NCBI GenBank assembly: GCA_020161335.1
Contig: JAIUOJ010000013.1
Location: forward strand, 1-41,232
Source: Pseudomonadota bacterium
Lineage (GTDB): Bacteria > Pseudomonadota > Gammaproteobacteria > Xanthomonadales > Xanthomonadaceae
DNA length: 41,232 nt
Direction of reading: 5' to 3'
The notes under the pieces were generated by a model. It was not told where the DNA came from. It ran no database searches and saw only the letters and a list, made by a program, of their open reading frames with translations. The position numbers were made by a program, and so were the translations under genes. Of this stretch, positions 1-7,260 are shown piece after piece. Each line of letters starts with the position of its first letter. The stretch's first letter is position 1.

Positions 1-107
1 ACGTGCTGCCGTCGACGGTCACCGCCGACAATCCCAGCCGTTATCCCGAGCCGATCACCGCGCAGGGCTACCTGGAAGAGCGCCTGCGCGAGATCAAGTT
101 GAAGTAA
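1..107 (+). CDS. C-terminal end of an unrecognised protein (5' partial)
   Basis: The frame is open from the left edge and ends at a TAA at 105-107, giving 34 residues that finish in YLEERLREIKLK. The start lies outside the window. I do not recognise the family from this short piece: it is polar, has no membrane segment, and ends in a charged, probably helical tail. The stop lies only four bases before the sigma-factor gene, so the two may be cotranscribed. The reading frame is supported mainly by its sensible composition and by its ending just where the next gene starts. Confidence 0.55.
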   Translation, partial: VLPSTVTADNPSRYPEPITAQGYLEERLREIKLK

Positions 108-111
108 CGCG

Positions 112-804
112 ATGGCCGTGACGCGCGACGCGGGCGAACCAGCGCCGGGGCCGTCCGTGCCGATGGCCGTGTTCCGCATCGACGCCGCCACCTGCCGCGA
201 CCTGGCGCAGGCCGCGCGGCGCCTGTGCCGTCGCCCGGGCGACGGCGAGGACCTGGTGCAGGACGTGCTGCTCGCCGCCTGGCAGGCCGGGCGATGCGAT
301 CCGCCGTGGTTGTTCGCGGTCCTGCGCCGCCAGGCCGCGTTCCAGGCGCGCAGCGCCGCGCGTCGCCGCACGCGTGAATCCGCGCACGCGGCCGACGCCG
401 ACGTCGTCGACGCGCTTCCCGCACCCGATGACCCGGCACCGACCCCACCGGACTGGCTGCAACGGCTTCCGCCTGCCGGGCGCCGGGTTGCCGTGCTGGC
501 GCTGCATGGCCTGGGCGCCGAGGAGATCCGCTGGTTGCTGGGAACCACGCCCGCCGCGTTCCGGCAGCGGCTGGCGGGCATCCGTCGCGCGCTGGCGGAC
601 CTGCCTGCGTCCGCGCGCGAGGAAGCGCGGGCGCTGGCGGGCCTGCGCGACCCGGTGCGCAGCGTCGCGCTGCCCTTCGGCCGGGTCCGCCAGGTGCTGC
701 GTACGGCGATGCACGGTGATGGCCTGGGCACCCACGACACCGACGGCCACCTGCTGGTGCTCAACGGTGGTGCTCACGTTCCGGCCCCGCGCGGCAACGG
801 TTAG
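112..804 (+). CDS. ECF-like RNA polymerase sigma factor
   Basis: The 230-residue protein has the two-block layout of a short sigma-70 family (ECF-type) factor. A region 2 block spans about residues 28-85, with GEDLVQDVLLAAW near 45-57 matching the core-binding helix. A region 4 helix-turn-helix block spans about 118-165 (LPPAGRRVAVLALHGLGAEEIRWLLG...). A tail of about 65 residues follows region 4 and I cannot assign it. The predicted role is to direct RNA polymerase to a small regulon. No anti-sigma gene is visible on either side. The ATG lies four bases after the preceding stop and has no obvious Shine-Dalgarno; an in-frame ATG at 163 would remove 17 low-complexity residues and is a possible alternative. 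Its regulon and signal are unknown. Confidence 0.7.
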   Translation: MAVTRDAGEPAPGPSVPMAVFRIDAATCRDLAQAARRLCRRPGDGEDLVQDVLLAAWQAGRCDPPWLFAVLRRQAAFQARSAARRRTRESAHAADADVVDALPAPDDPAPTPPDWLQRLPPAGRRVAVLALHGLGAEEIRWLLGTTPAAFRQRLAGIRRALADLPASAREEARALAGLRDPVRSVALPFGRVRQVLRTAMHGDGLGTHDTDGHLLVLNGGAHVPAPRGNG

Positions 805-831
805 ACGGGACCACAACAGAGGAGATGCCCG

Positions 832-1209
832 ATGCTGTCTGGATGCAAGGTGGGTGCGATCGTGTTCTTCGTGTCGGACCTGGCGCGGTCCGTGGCCTTC
901 TACCGCGACACCCTCGGCCTGCCGGTCGAGGTGATCGAGGGCCACGATGGCGCGTTCGCGATGGCCCAGGTGGGTGAGCTGAGCCTGGTGTTCATTGCTC
1001 AGCCGGTGCGTGCGGGGGAGTCGCCGGTGGTGGTGTTCAGCCTCGACGGCGGCATCGACGACTATGCCGAGGCGTTGGCCGCCAAGGGTGTGGAAATCGT
1101 GGTGCCGGTGGGCGAGTCGCCCGACGGCGGCCTGTCGCTGGACTTCGTCGATCCCGACCGCAACGCGCTCAGCCTGCACCAGGACGCGGGCCGGCCGCGC
1201 CGCCGCTGA
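832..1209 (+). CDS. VOC superfamily (glyoxalase/bleomycin-resistance fold) protein
   Basis: The 125-residue protein has the single-domain VOC pattern. The first beta-alpha module reads KVGAIVFFVSDLARSVAFYRDTLGL at about residues 6-30, and the second ends in the typical FVDPDRNALSLHQ at about 105-117. Such proteins bind a divalent metal or a small hydrophobic ligand; the substrate cannot be read from sequence. An AGAGGAG ribosome site lies just ahead of the ATG. It follows the sigma factor by 27 bases and may be in its operon. The C-terminus is a short Arg-rich tail (RPRRR). It could be an isomerase, dioxygenase-like enzyme or resistance protein. Confidence 0.75.
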   Translation: MLSGCKVGAIVFFVSDLARSVAFYRDTLGLPVEVIEGHDGAFAMAQVGELSLVFIAQPVRAGESPVVVFSLDGGIDDYAEALAAKGVEIVVPVGESPDGGLSLDFVDPDRNALSLHQDAGRPRRR

Positions 1210-1221
1210 CGCGTGCCGCGG

Positions 1222-1261
1222 GACGGTCGGCGGAGGCCTGTACTGCTGCTCGCCGACCGTC
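1222..1261. terminator. Hairpin between convergent VOC and protease genes
   Basis: A perfect 11-bp inverted repeat, GACGGTCGGCG (1222-1232) and CGCCGACCGTC (1251-1261), has an 18-base loop and lies 12 bases after the VOC stop. No U-tract follows on either strand, so it is only a candidate transcription-end structure (perhaps Rho-assisted or 3'-end stabilising). Nothing else is recognised in 1210-1399. Confidence 0.35.
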
Positions 1262-1399
1262 GCTTCGGTCAACGCGCCCAGTCGGCGCTCGTGGCGCCGC
1301 GGGCCATCGCGGCCCGCGGATCACCGTTTCCCCGGGGGCGGTGTGGCGGGTTCGCTGGCCCGCCCGCGACCGACGGTGGAGGCGGCGCGCCGTGACGGA

Positions 1400-2632
1400 T
1401 CAGCAGCCGATCGCGGCGCACAGCGGCACGATGTTCCTGTTGCTGAAGCGCGGCCCGACGTAGCTGTAGCCGAAGTCACCGATGTGCGGGCCGCTGACCA
1501 CGGCGTTGACGTGGTTGCCGGCGTGCGAGTTCGGCGTGTAATTGCGCAGCCAGGCGCCGCCGCTGCTGCCGAACGTCATGTCGCAGCCCTGCACCAGCAC
1601 GTCCTCGCCTTCCCAGGGCGAGGACCAGGTACGGCCCTCGCAGATGTGGGTGAATGGCGCCCCCAGGTTGCTCGCGTAGCCGTGCGATGCGGTGTCCTGC
1701 GCATAGCCCCAGTCCCAGCTGCGTCCGAGCCATCCGACGTAGCGCGTCACCGGCAGGTCGGTGGCCGATTCGCCGGCAAGCTGGATCACGGCCACGTCCC
1801 AGCGTCGGCCGCCGTCGCTGATCCACTGGTTCAGCACCGCCGCCGATTGCCAGCCGTACTGGCCGTAGGGCGCCACGCCGAAGCGCTCGGCCGGCACGAA
1901 CACGAAGTTGCCGTTGAAGCCCTGGCCGGGCGTGTACACGCAGTGCGCGGCGGTGATGATCACGCCACGGCCGCTGGCCACGTTCGCGGTGCAGTACGAG
2001 CCCGAGCCATCGGGCGTGGTGAAGTACAGCTTGCCGATCTTGTTCCACGGCGGCGATACCCACTGGAAGGTGTAGAGGTTCCCCGGGTAGCGCAGGTAGG
2101 GCTGGTGGTCGCCGTCCTTGTCGCCGTCGCCGCCGATCGTCTGTTCGACGTCGTGCCCGCGCAGCTCGTCGACGATGCGCCAGGCGTCGCCGAAATCCCG
2201 GCGCGCCCGGTCCTCGGCCAGCGCCGGCGGCGCCCCGCCGGGCACGGCCGCGTCGGCGCGGACCGGGCGTGGCATCGGCAGCGACGGGTCGAGCGTCGCC
2301 TTGGACCTCGTGTCGCGGGCGGGCCACGGCAACGGTTTCGCCGCGGCCCGCTGGCGCGCGGTGGCGAAGGGATGCGCGGCGGCGCTGGCGGGAATCTTCT
2401 GCTGCGCCAGGCGGGCGTTGGTGAGGATGGTCACGTCGCCCTGTGGCAGGCGAACGGTCTTCTCCGAGGCGAGCGCAGGGACCGTGAGCAACGCCCCGAA
2501 GACGGCGAAAGCGAAGATGGCGCCGTGGCGCGTGCTGCGGGCGCGCGCGCGTTGGGAGCGGACATGCGAGGTGTCACCCGGTGCCAAGCCGATGGAGATC
2601 GTGTCGCGCGGGGTGGTGGAGGATGAGGTCAT
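1400..2632 (-). CDS. Exported V8-like (chymotrypsin-fold) serine protease
   Basis: The 410-residue protein is a predicted secreted trypsin-fold endopeptidase of the glutamyl endopeptidase/V8 type. The catalytic triad is visible: His230 in ITAAHC, Asp279 in RRWDVAVIQL and Ser357 in FGSSGGAW. A hydrophobic stretch at about residues 37-55 ending in ALA-S looks like a signal peptide, but it follows an unusually long polar and Arg-rich lead of about 35 residues. Residues about 57-165 look like a pro-region. Just before the protease core is an Asp/Gly run, GGDGDKDGDH (about 167-176), that resembles a calcium-binding loop. Cysteines at 214, 231, 331, 350, 405 and 410 could form disulphides. The ATG at 2632 has no clear Shine-Dalgarno and other starts are possible. 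Specificity for Glu is not provable from sequence. Confidence 0.85.
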   Translation of the reverse strand: MTSSSTTPRDTISIGLAPGDTSHVRSQRARARSTRHGAIFAFAVFGALLTVPALASEKTVRLPQGDVTILTNARLAQQKIPASAAAHPFATARQRAAAKPLPWPARDTRSKATLDPSLPMPRPVRADAAVPGGAPPALAEDRARRDFGDAWRIVDELRGHDVEQTIGGDGDKDGDHQPYLRYPGNLYTFQWVSPPWNKIGKLYFTTPDGSGSYCTANVASGRGVIITAAHCVYTPGQGFNGNFVFVPAERFGVAPYGQYGWQSAAVLNQWISDGGRRWDVAVIQLAGESATDLPVTRYVGWLGRSWDWGYAQDTASHGYASNLGAPFTHICEGRTWSSPWEGEDVLVQGCDMTFGSSGGAWLRNYTPNSHAGNHVNAVVSGPHIGDFGYSYVGPRFSNRNIVPLCAAIGC

Positions 2633-3283
2633 TGCGTCGATGCTCTGTTCACTGGGTCGTCCGGGCGGGAATTCGCCGGGACGGGACAGGCAGCACGACG
2701 CCTGCGCTCCGCTGCGAGGGCGGAACGAACCCGATGCCGTTGCCTGTGGGGATGCGTGCGCGGCGCCGCTTCCGGCTTCCTTGCGTGTCCATGCCGGCCC
2801 CTCCGGCGATGGACGCTTCGATCTCCGTCCTGCGTGTCCATGGGACAGAACGCCCGCCGCGCGCGCATGCGGACAGGAAACCGCCCGTCCGACACGGTTT
2901 TCAGGGTTTTCCTACACGTCCCGCGCAACGTGAATGCGTGCGCCGGTGTCGCGTGATGCAGCGGATCCGATTCGAGCCCTTGGTCACGTGCCGCAGCAGG
3001 CAACGCTCCGGCAGGTACCGCCCGATGAAGCGCCGCCGACGGGACATCAGGACCGGCGCCGCTTGCCCGGCTTGAAAGCTGCCCGGGAAGGTCGAAGGCT
3101 GGCCGATCGCGTCAACCCTCGACATGCCTGCATGCGGGGGCGATGCCGCCGGCGCAGGGCTCCCGCCGCCGGCACGATCAAGCCGCGGCAACACGATCCG
3201 CGCTCGATGTACCGCGTGTTGCACGCGCCCTGGGCATCGCGTGTCGGATTGCGGGGCAGGGCGTTTGCCCATTCACAATCGAC
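2633..3283. other. Intergenic region between protease and cupredoxin operon
   Basis: About 650 bases lie between divergently transcribed genes. Open frames exist on both strands but have Arg/Pro-rich, low-complexity translations and no recognisable domain, so I call no gene here. It must hold the protease promoter, which I could not place. A 12-base direct repeat TGCGTGTCCATG occurs at 2782-2793 and 2831-2842. Near the right end are the dyads at 3188-3227, which may be activator sites for the downstream sigma-54 promoter. Confidence 0.5.
3188..3227. promoter_or_regulatory. Candidate activator-binding dyads upstream of the sigma-54 promoter
   Basis: GCAACACG (3188-3195) and its exact inverse CGTGTTGC (3215-3222) face each other across 19 bases. 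The second copy is embedded in a smaller dyad, CGCGTG-TTG-CACGCG (3213-3227). A further CGTGTCGG follows at about 3240. This places the elements about 80-120 bases upstream of the predicted start site, the usual location for enhancer-binding proteins that activate sigma-54 polymerase. The cognate activator is unknown and the assignment is inference from position and symmetry. Confidence 0.4.
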
Positions 3284-3299
3284 TGGCACGATCCATGCA
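3284..3299 (+). promoter_or_regulatory. Sigma-54 (RpoN) promoter of the cupredoxin/c-di-GMP/globin operon
   Basis: TGGCACGATCCATGCA matches the sigma-54 consensus TGGCACG-N4-TTGCA at every position except one (A for the first T of the -12 block), with the GG and GC dinucleotides at the required spacing. The predicted start is near 3309-3310, leaving a leader of about 23 bases that contains the AGGGG ribosome site before the GTG at 3333. Sigma-54 promoters need an ATP-dependent activator, so the operon is probably off until signalled. Confidence 0.75.
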
Positions 3300-3332
3300 T
3301 GATCACCTGGTCCTGCAGGGGAACAGGCCAAC

Positions 3333-4019
3333 GTGGCAAACCGATCCAGATACCGGACGTGGCTCGCCTGGTGGCTCGCGCTCGTCGCGTGGCCGGCAGC
3401 CGCTGCCGCGACCGAATTGCAGGTGACCGTCAGCGGTGGGAATGCGCCGCTGGCCGAAGCCGTTGTCAGCCTGCATCCGGTCGGGGCACGGCCAGCGCCT
3501 GCGCTGGCAGGCGCGGCCATGAACCAGCGCGATTCGATGTTCGTGCCAGGCGTGCTGCCGGTGCAGGTGGGCACGCTTGTGCGCTTCCCCAACAGCGACA
3601 ACATCCAGCACCACGTCTATTCGTTCTCCGACGCGAAGCGCTTCGAGCTGCCGCTCTACACCGGGCGCGACGCGCCGCCGGTGCTGTTCGACGTGACCGG
3701 CGTGGTCGTGGTGGGCTGCAACATCCACGATTGGATGATTGGCCACATCGTGGTGCTCGACACCCCGTACTTCGCCAAGACCGGCGCCGACGGCATCGCG
3801 CGCCTGCAGGCGCCGCCGGGGGACTACGACCTGCGCGTGTGGCACGTCCGCGCCGAGCGACAGGTGCCCGACAAGCGACTGGCGCTGCGTGGCGATCGCG
3901 CGCCCGGGCAGGCGGTTGGGCTGGCCGTGTCGCCAGCGCCTGCCCCCGCCGCCAACCGCGGCAGCGAGCGCCTGCGCGAACTTCAGCAGAAGTTCCGGCG
4001 GCTGAAGGACGGACCGTGA
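3333..4019 (+). CDS. Exported cupredoxin-like protein (methylamine-utilisation-like)
   Basis: The 228-residue protein starts at a GTG preceded by AGGGGA. Residues 1-26 form a signal peptide ending in a run of Ala. The body carries a cupredoxin-like copper site: FPNSDNIQHHVYSF (His93/His94) and, about 35 residues on, GCNIHDWMIGH (Cys129, His132, Met135, His138). This is the His-Cys-His-Met order of type 1 copper proteins. Beyond about residue 145 is a beta-rich stretch (IARLQAPPGDYDLRVWHV), then a charged helical tail. Proteins of this type are often labelled methylamine utilisation protein or plastocyanin-like, but nothing here suggests methylamine dehydrogenase. It is expected to be periplasmic, binding copper or transferring electrons. 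It is first in a four-gene operon and its stop overlaps the next start (GTGA). Confidence 0.8.
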   Translation: MANRSRYRTWLAWWLALVAWPAAAAATELQVTVSGGNAPLAEAVVSLHPVGARPAPALAGAAMNQRDSMFVPGVLPVQVGTLVRFPNSDNIQHHVYSFSDAKRFELPLYTGRDAPPVLFDVTGVVVVGCNIHDWMIGHIVVLDTPYFAKTGADGIARLQAPPGDYDLRVWHVRAERQVPDKRLALRGDRAPGQAVGLAVSPAPAPAANRGSERLRELQQKFRRLKDGP

Positions 4020-6382
4020 TCTTCCACCGCTTCCAGGCGAGGATCGTGGCGCTGATGATCCTGGTGGTGCTGCTGGCACAGCTGGCGACGTTCGGCGTGG
4101 TCACCGTGGCCACCGAACGCGCCGTGGGCGGCCGCCTGCAGCAGGAACTGCAGGTCGGGCAGCGCGTGTGGGACCAGTTCCACGACGACCGCGCCGAGCA
4201 GTTGCTTGCCGGTGGCTCGGTACTGGCCGACGACTTCGGGTTTCGCGCGGCTGCGGCCACGGGCGACGCGCCGACCATTGCCTCTGCACTGGGCAACCAC
4301 GGCGCGCGACTGGGCGCGGACCTGGCCTGGCTGCTGACCCCGACGGGTGGATGGGTCGCGGGGACGGACGCTGCCATGCAGCCGCCTGACGCCACCTTGC
4401 AGGCGCTGGTGACGGAGGCGCGGGATGCCGGTTTCGCGATCCAGGTGGTGTCGCTGCAGGACCGGGTGCTGCAGGTGGCCCTGCTGCCCGTGATGGCGCC
4501 GGACCTCGTTGGCTGGCTGGCCGTCGGACAGGCCTTCGATGACCGGGCCGCCATCGACTACCGCAACCTCACCGGCCTCGATGCCAGCTTCGTCAGCGGC
4601 ACCGACGGCGCCTGGCAGGTGCATGCCTCCTCGCTGCCTGCGCACGCGCGTGGCTTGCTCGCCGACGCGGCGTTGCCGGCGGGAGAAGCCGCCGGTGCGC
4701 TGCGCCTCGACCAGGCGCGCTACCTCGCCGCGGCGCGTCCGCTCGAAGGAGCCGTCCATGGCGAGCAGGTGGTACTGCAAGGTTCCTTCGATGCCGCGCT
4801 GGCGCCGTACCTGGCCTTGCGCAAGCGCATCCTGCTGATGTCCGGGCTGGCCGCGCTGCTGGCGCTCGCGGTCGCGGCCACGCTGGGTCGTGGCGTCAGT
4901 CGTCCGATCGCGCGCCTCGCCGATGCCGCGCGCCGGATCCAGGCGGGTGACTATTCCCGTCCGCCCGAGCCTGCTGGACGCGGCGAGATCGCGGAGCTCG
5001 CTGGCGCATTCGGCCGGATGCAGTCCGACATCGCCGCGCGCGAAGCGCGCATCCTGCACCAGGCCCGCCACGACGGATTGACCGGGCTGCCGAACCGCGG
5101 CCACGCGCGCGACCTGCTGCAGGCCGCGATCGTCGCCGGCGACGCCGCCGGCATGTCGTCGGCGGTGGTGGCGATCGACCTCGACCGCTTCAAGGAAATC
5201 AACGACACGCTCGGCCACGACTTCGCCGACGAAGTGCTGCAGGAAGTCGGCAGGCGGCTGCGCGCCGCACTGGCGCCCGGCCATGTGGTGGCCCGGCTGG
5301 GCGGCGACGAGTTCCTGGCCGTGCTGGTGGGCGTGGATGCCGATGCCGCGATGGCGGAAGCCGGTTCCCTGCTGGCGCAACTGCGGCGTCCGCTCGAATT
5401 GTCGCGCAGCCGGATCAGCCTGGACGCGAGCCTGGGCGTGGCGCTGCATCCCGCGCACGGCAGCGATGCCGACACCCTGCTGCGGCGTGCCGACATCGCG
5501 CTGTACGACGCCAAGTCCGCGCACAGCGGTACGGCCCTGTACGCGCCTGGTCGCGACGAGGTGCACCTGCGCCAGCTCACCCTGATGGCCGACCTGCGCA
5601 AATCGATCGAGCGCGGCGAGCTGCAGTTGCGCTTCCAGCCGAAGCTGCAGGTGGCCGATGCCCACGTGGTGCATGTCGAGGCATTGCTGCGCTGGCGACA
5701 TGCCACGCTGGGCATGGTCCCGCCTGACGAGTTCATCCCACTGGCCGAGCGCTCCGGCTTCATACACGAACTGACCCGCTTCGTGCTCGACGAGGCCTTG
5801 CGCTGCAACGCCCGCTGGCGAGGGCAGGGCATCGACCTGGGCCTGGCGGTGAATCTCTCGGCTATGGACCTGATGGACGCCGACCTGCCCGACTTCGTCC
5901 TCGATCGCCTGCAACACCATGGCGTCCCCGCAGGCAAGCTGATCCTCGAAGTGACCGAAGGCGCGCTGATGCGCGACATCGACTACGCCATCCGCATGCT
6001 GCTGCGGCTCAAGGCGTGCGGCATCCGGCTGGCGATCGACGACTTCGGCACCGGTTACTCCTCGCTGGCGCAGCTCAAGCGGATGCCGGTGGACGAACTG
6101 AAGATCGACAAGAGCTTCGTGATGCAGCTGGCCGAGGGCAGCGACGATGCGGTGATCGTGCGTTCCACGATCGAACTTGGCCACAACATGGGGCTGTCGG
6201 TGATCGCCGAAGGCGTGGAGAACGAAGCCGCGATGGCACTGTTGCGGCGCTACCGTTGCGACATGGTGCAGGGCTACCTGTTCAGCGCGCCGCTCGAAGC
6301 GGAGGCACTGTTGGCCTGGTGCCGCGAACAGTTGGGCGATGCGCGCCCCGTGCCCGCCGTTGCGGTGGAGATGGATGCATGA
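4016..6382 (+). CDS. Membrane GGDEF-EAL bifunctional c-di-GMP enzyme with periplasmic sensor
   Basis: The 788-residue protein reads: TM1 about 7-30; a periplasmic sensor region about 31-268, probably Cache-like; TM2 about 270-290; HAMP about 290-340; GGDEF about 345-510; EAL about 525-770. GGDEF (429-433) is intact. EAL (555-557), NLS (613-615), IDDFGTGYSS (674-683), LKIDKS (695-700) and EGVE (732-735) are also intact, so both cyclase and phosphodiesterase activities are possible. No RxxD inhibitory site lies just before GGDEF. The frame stays open far upstream, but the GTG at 4016 overlapping the preceding stop gives the natural N-terminus, because the membrane segment starts immediately after it. 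The neighbours (cupredoxin before, DUF3034 and globin after) suggest that the sensor reads an envelope redox, copper, NO or O2 signal. Confidence 0.9.
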   Translation: MIFHRFQARIVALMILVVLLAQLATFGVVTVATERAVGGRLQQELQVGQRVWDQFHDDRAEQLLAGGSVLADDFGFRAAAATGDAPTIASALGNHGARLGADLAWLLTPTGGWVAGTDAAMQPPDATLQALVTEARDAGFAIQVVSLQDRVLQVALLPVMAPDLVGWLAVGQAFDDRAAIDYRNLTGLDASFVSGTDGAWQVHASSLPAHARGLLADAALPAGEAAGALRLDQARYLAAARPLEGAVHGEQVVLQGSFDAALAPYLALRKRILLMSGLAALLALAVAATLGRGVSRPIARLADAARRIQAGDYSRPPEPAGRGEIAELAGAFGRMQSDIAAREARILHQARHDGLTGLPNRGHARDLLQAAIVAGDAAGMSSAVVAIDLDRFKEINDTLGHDFADEVLQEVGRRLRAALAPGHVVARLGGDEFLAVLVGVDADAAMAEAGSLLAQLRRPLELSRSRISLDASLGVALHPAHGSDADTLLRRADIALYDAKSAHSGTALYAPGRDEVHLRQLTLMADLRKSIERGELQLRFQPKLQVADAHVVHVEALLRWRHATLGMVPPDEFIPLAERSGFIHELTRFVLDEALRCNARWRGQGIDLGLAVNLSAMDLMDADLPDFVLDRLQHHGVPAGKLILEVTEGALMRDIDYAIRMLLRLKACGIRLAIDDFGTGYSSLAQLKRMPVDELKIDKSFVMQLAEGSDDAVIVRSTIELGHNMGLSVIAEGVENEAAMALLRRYRCDMVQGYLFSAPLEAEALLAWCREQLGDARPVPAVAVEMDA

Positions 6383-7251
6383 CGACGCGACGCGTTTTCT
6401 GGCGGGCGATGCTGCTTGCCTGCCTGCCGTGGCTGGCGGCGCCGGTCTTCGCGAGCCAGGGCCGCCTGCTGGCGACCGGCGGCGCCACGCAGGTCGAGGG
6501 CGCCGCGGGCGGCGGCATCGTGCCGTGGGCGGTCCTCGCCGGCTATGGCACCGAGGACGAACTGGGCGGCACCGCGTTCCTCACGCGCGTTGATACCGGC
6601 GACTACGCGCTGGACGCCCACGGCGTGGCGTTCACGCTCTACAACCGGCTCGAACTTTCGGTGGCGCGCCAGTCCTTCGACCTTGGCGAACTGCAGCGCC
6701 AACTGGCGCTGCCCTGGGATTCGCTCGACCAGGACATCTACGGTGCCAAGCTGCGCATCGCGGGGGATCTCGTCTACACGCGGATGCCGCAAGTCAGCGT
6801 GGGCGTGCAGCACAAGCGCCTGCGCGACGGCACCCTGCCGCTTGCGATCGGCGCACGCGACGACGCGGGCACCGATGTCTACGTCAGTGCGACCAAGCTG
6901 TTCCTCGATGCCGCCGGCGGCTACCAGCTGCTGCTCAACGGCACCCTGCGCTCGACGCGCGCCAACCAGGGCGGCCTGCTCGGTTTCGGCGGCGACCGGA
7001 CGTCGGGACGCTCGCTGGTGTTCGAAGGATCGGCTGCGGTGCTGCCCAATCCGCGGGTGGCGCTGGGCGTCGAGTATCGCCAGAAGCCCGACAACCTCGG
7101 CTTCGCCCGCGAGGACGACTGGTACGACCTGTTCGTCGCGTGGTTCCCCAGCAAGCACGTCGCCGTGGTGGGCGCATGGGCGGATCTGGGCAGCATCGCC
7201 ACGCTCGATCGCCAGCGCGGTGCCTACCTGTCGCTGCAAGTCGGTTTCTGA
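6379..7251 (+). CDS. DUF3034 family protein, probable outer-membrane beta-barrel
   Basis: The 290-residue protein overlaps the stop of the GGDEF-EAL gene by four bases (ATGA), so it is translationally coupled. Residues 1-25 form a signal peptide (MLLACLPWLAAPVFA, then Ser). The mature part alternates polar and hydrophobic residues in repeated strands (GVAFTLYNRLELSVARQ, DLVYTRMPQVSVGVQHK, VALGVEYRQK) and ends LSLQVGF. The C-terminal Phe is the usual outer-membrane beta-barrel signature. DUF3034 has no established function that I know of. My inference is an outer-membrane pore or receptor feeding the periplasmic partners of the operon. The next gene starts nine bases after its stop. Confidence 0.75.
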   Translation: MTTRRVFWRAMLLACLPWLAAPVFASQGRLLATGGATQVEGAAGGGIVPWAVLAGYGTEDELGGTAFLTRVDTGDYALDAHGVAFTLYNRLELSVARQSFDLGELQRQLALPWDSLDQDIYGAKLRIAGDLVYTRMPQVSVGVQHKRLRDGTLPLAIGARDDAGTDVYVSATKLFLDAAGGYQLLLNGTLRSTRANQGGLLGFGGDRTSGRSLVFEGSAAVLPNPRVALGVEYRQKPDNLGFAREDDWYDLFVAWFPSKHVAVVGAWADLGSIATLDRQRGAYLSLQVGF

Positions 7252-7260
7252 GGAGTCGCC

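Noticed and set aside
2581-3075. Small proteins in the protease-cupredoxin spacer
   Set aside because: Frames on both strands are Arg/Pro-rich with no ribosome site and no recognisable domain.
3143-4015. Upstream extension of the GGDEF-EAL protein to 3143
   Set aside because: The frame is open but reads through the promoter and the cupredoxin gene in another frame. The first membrane segment begins right after the GTG at 4016.
3333-4019. Methylamine utilisation pathway
   Set aside because: The cupredoxin-like gene is of the sort often given that name, but no methylamine dehydrogenase or accessory genes are present.
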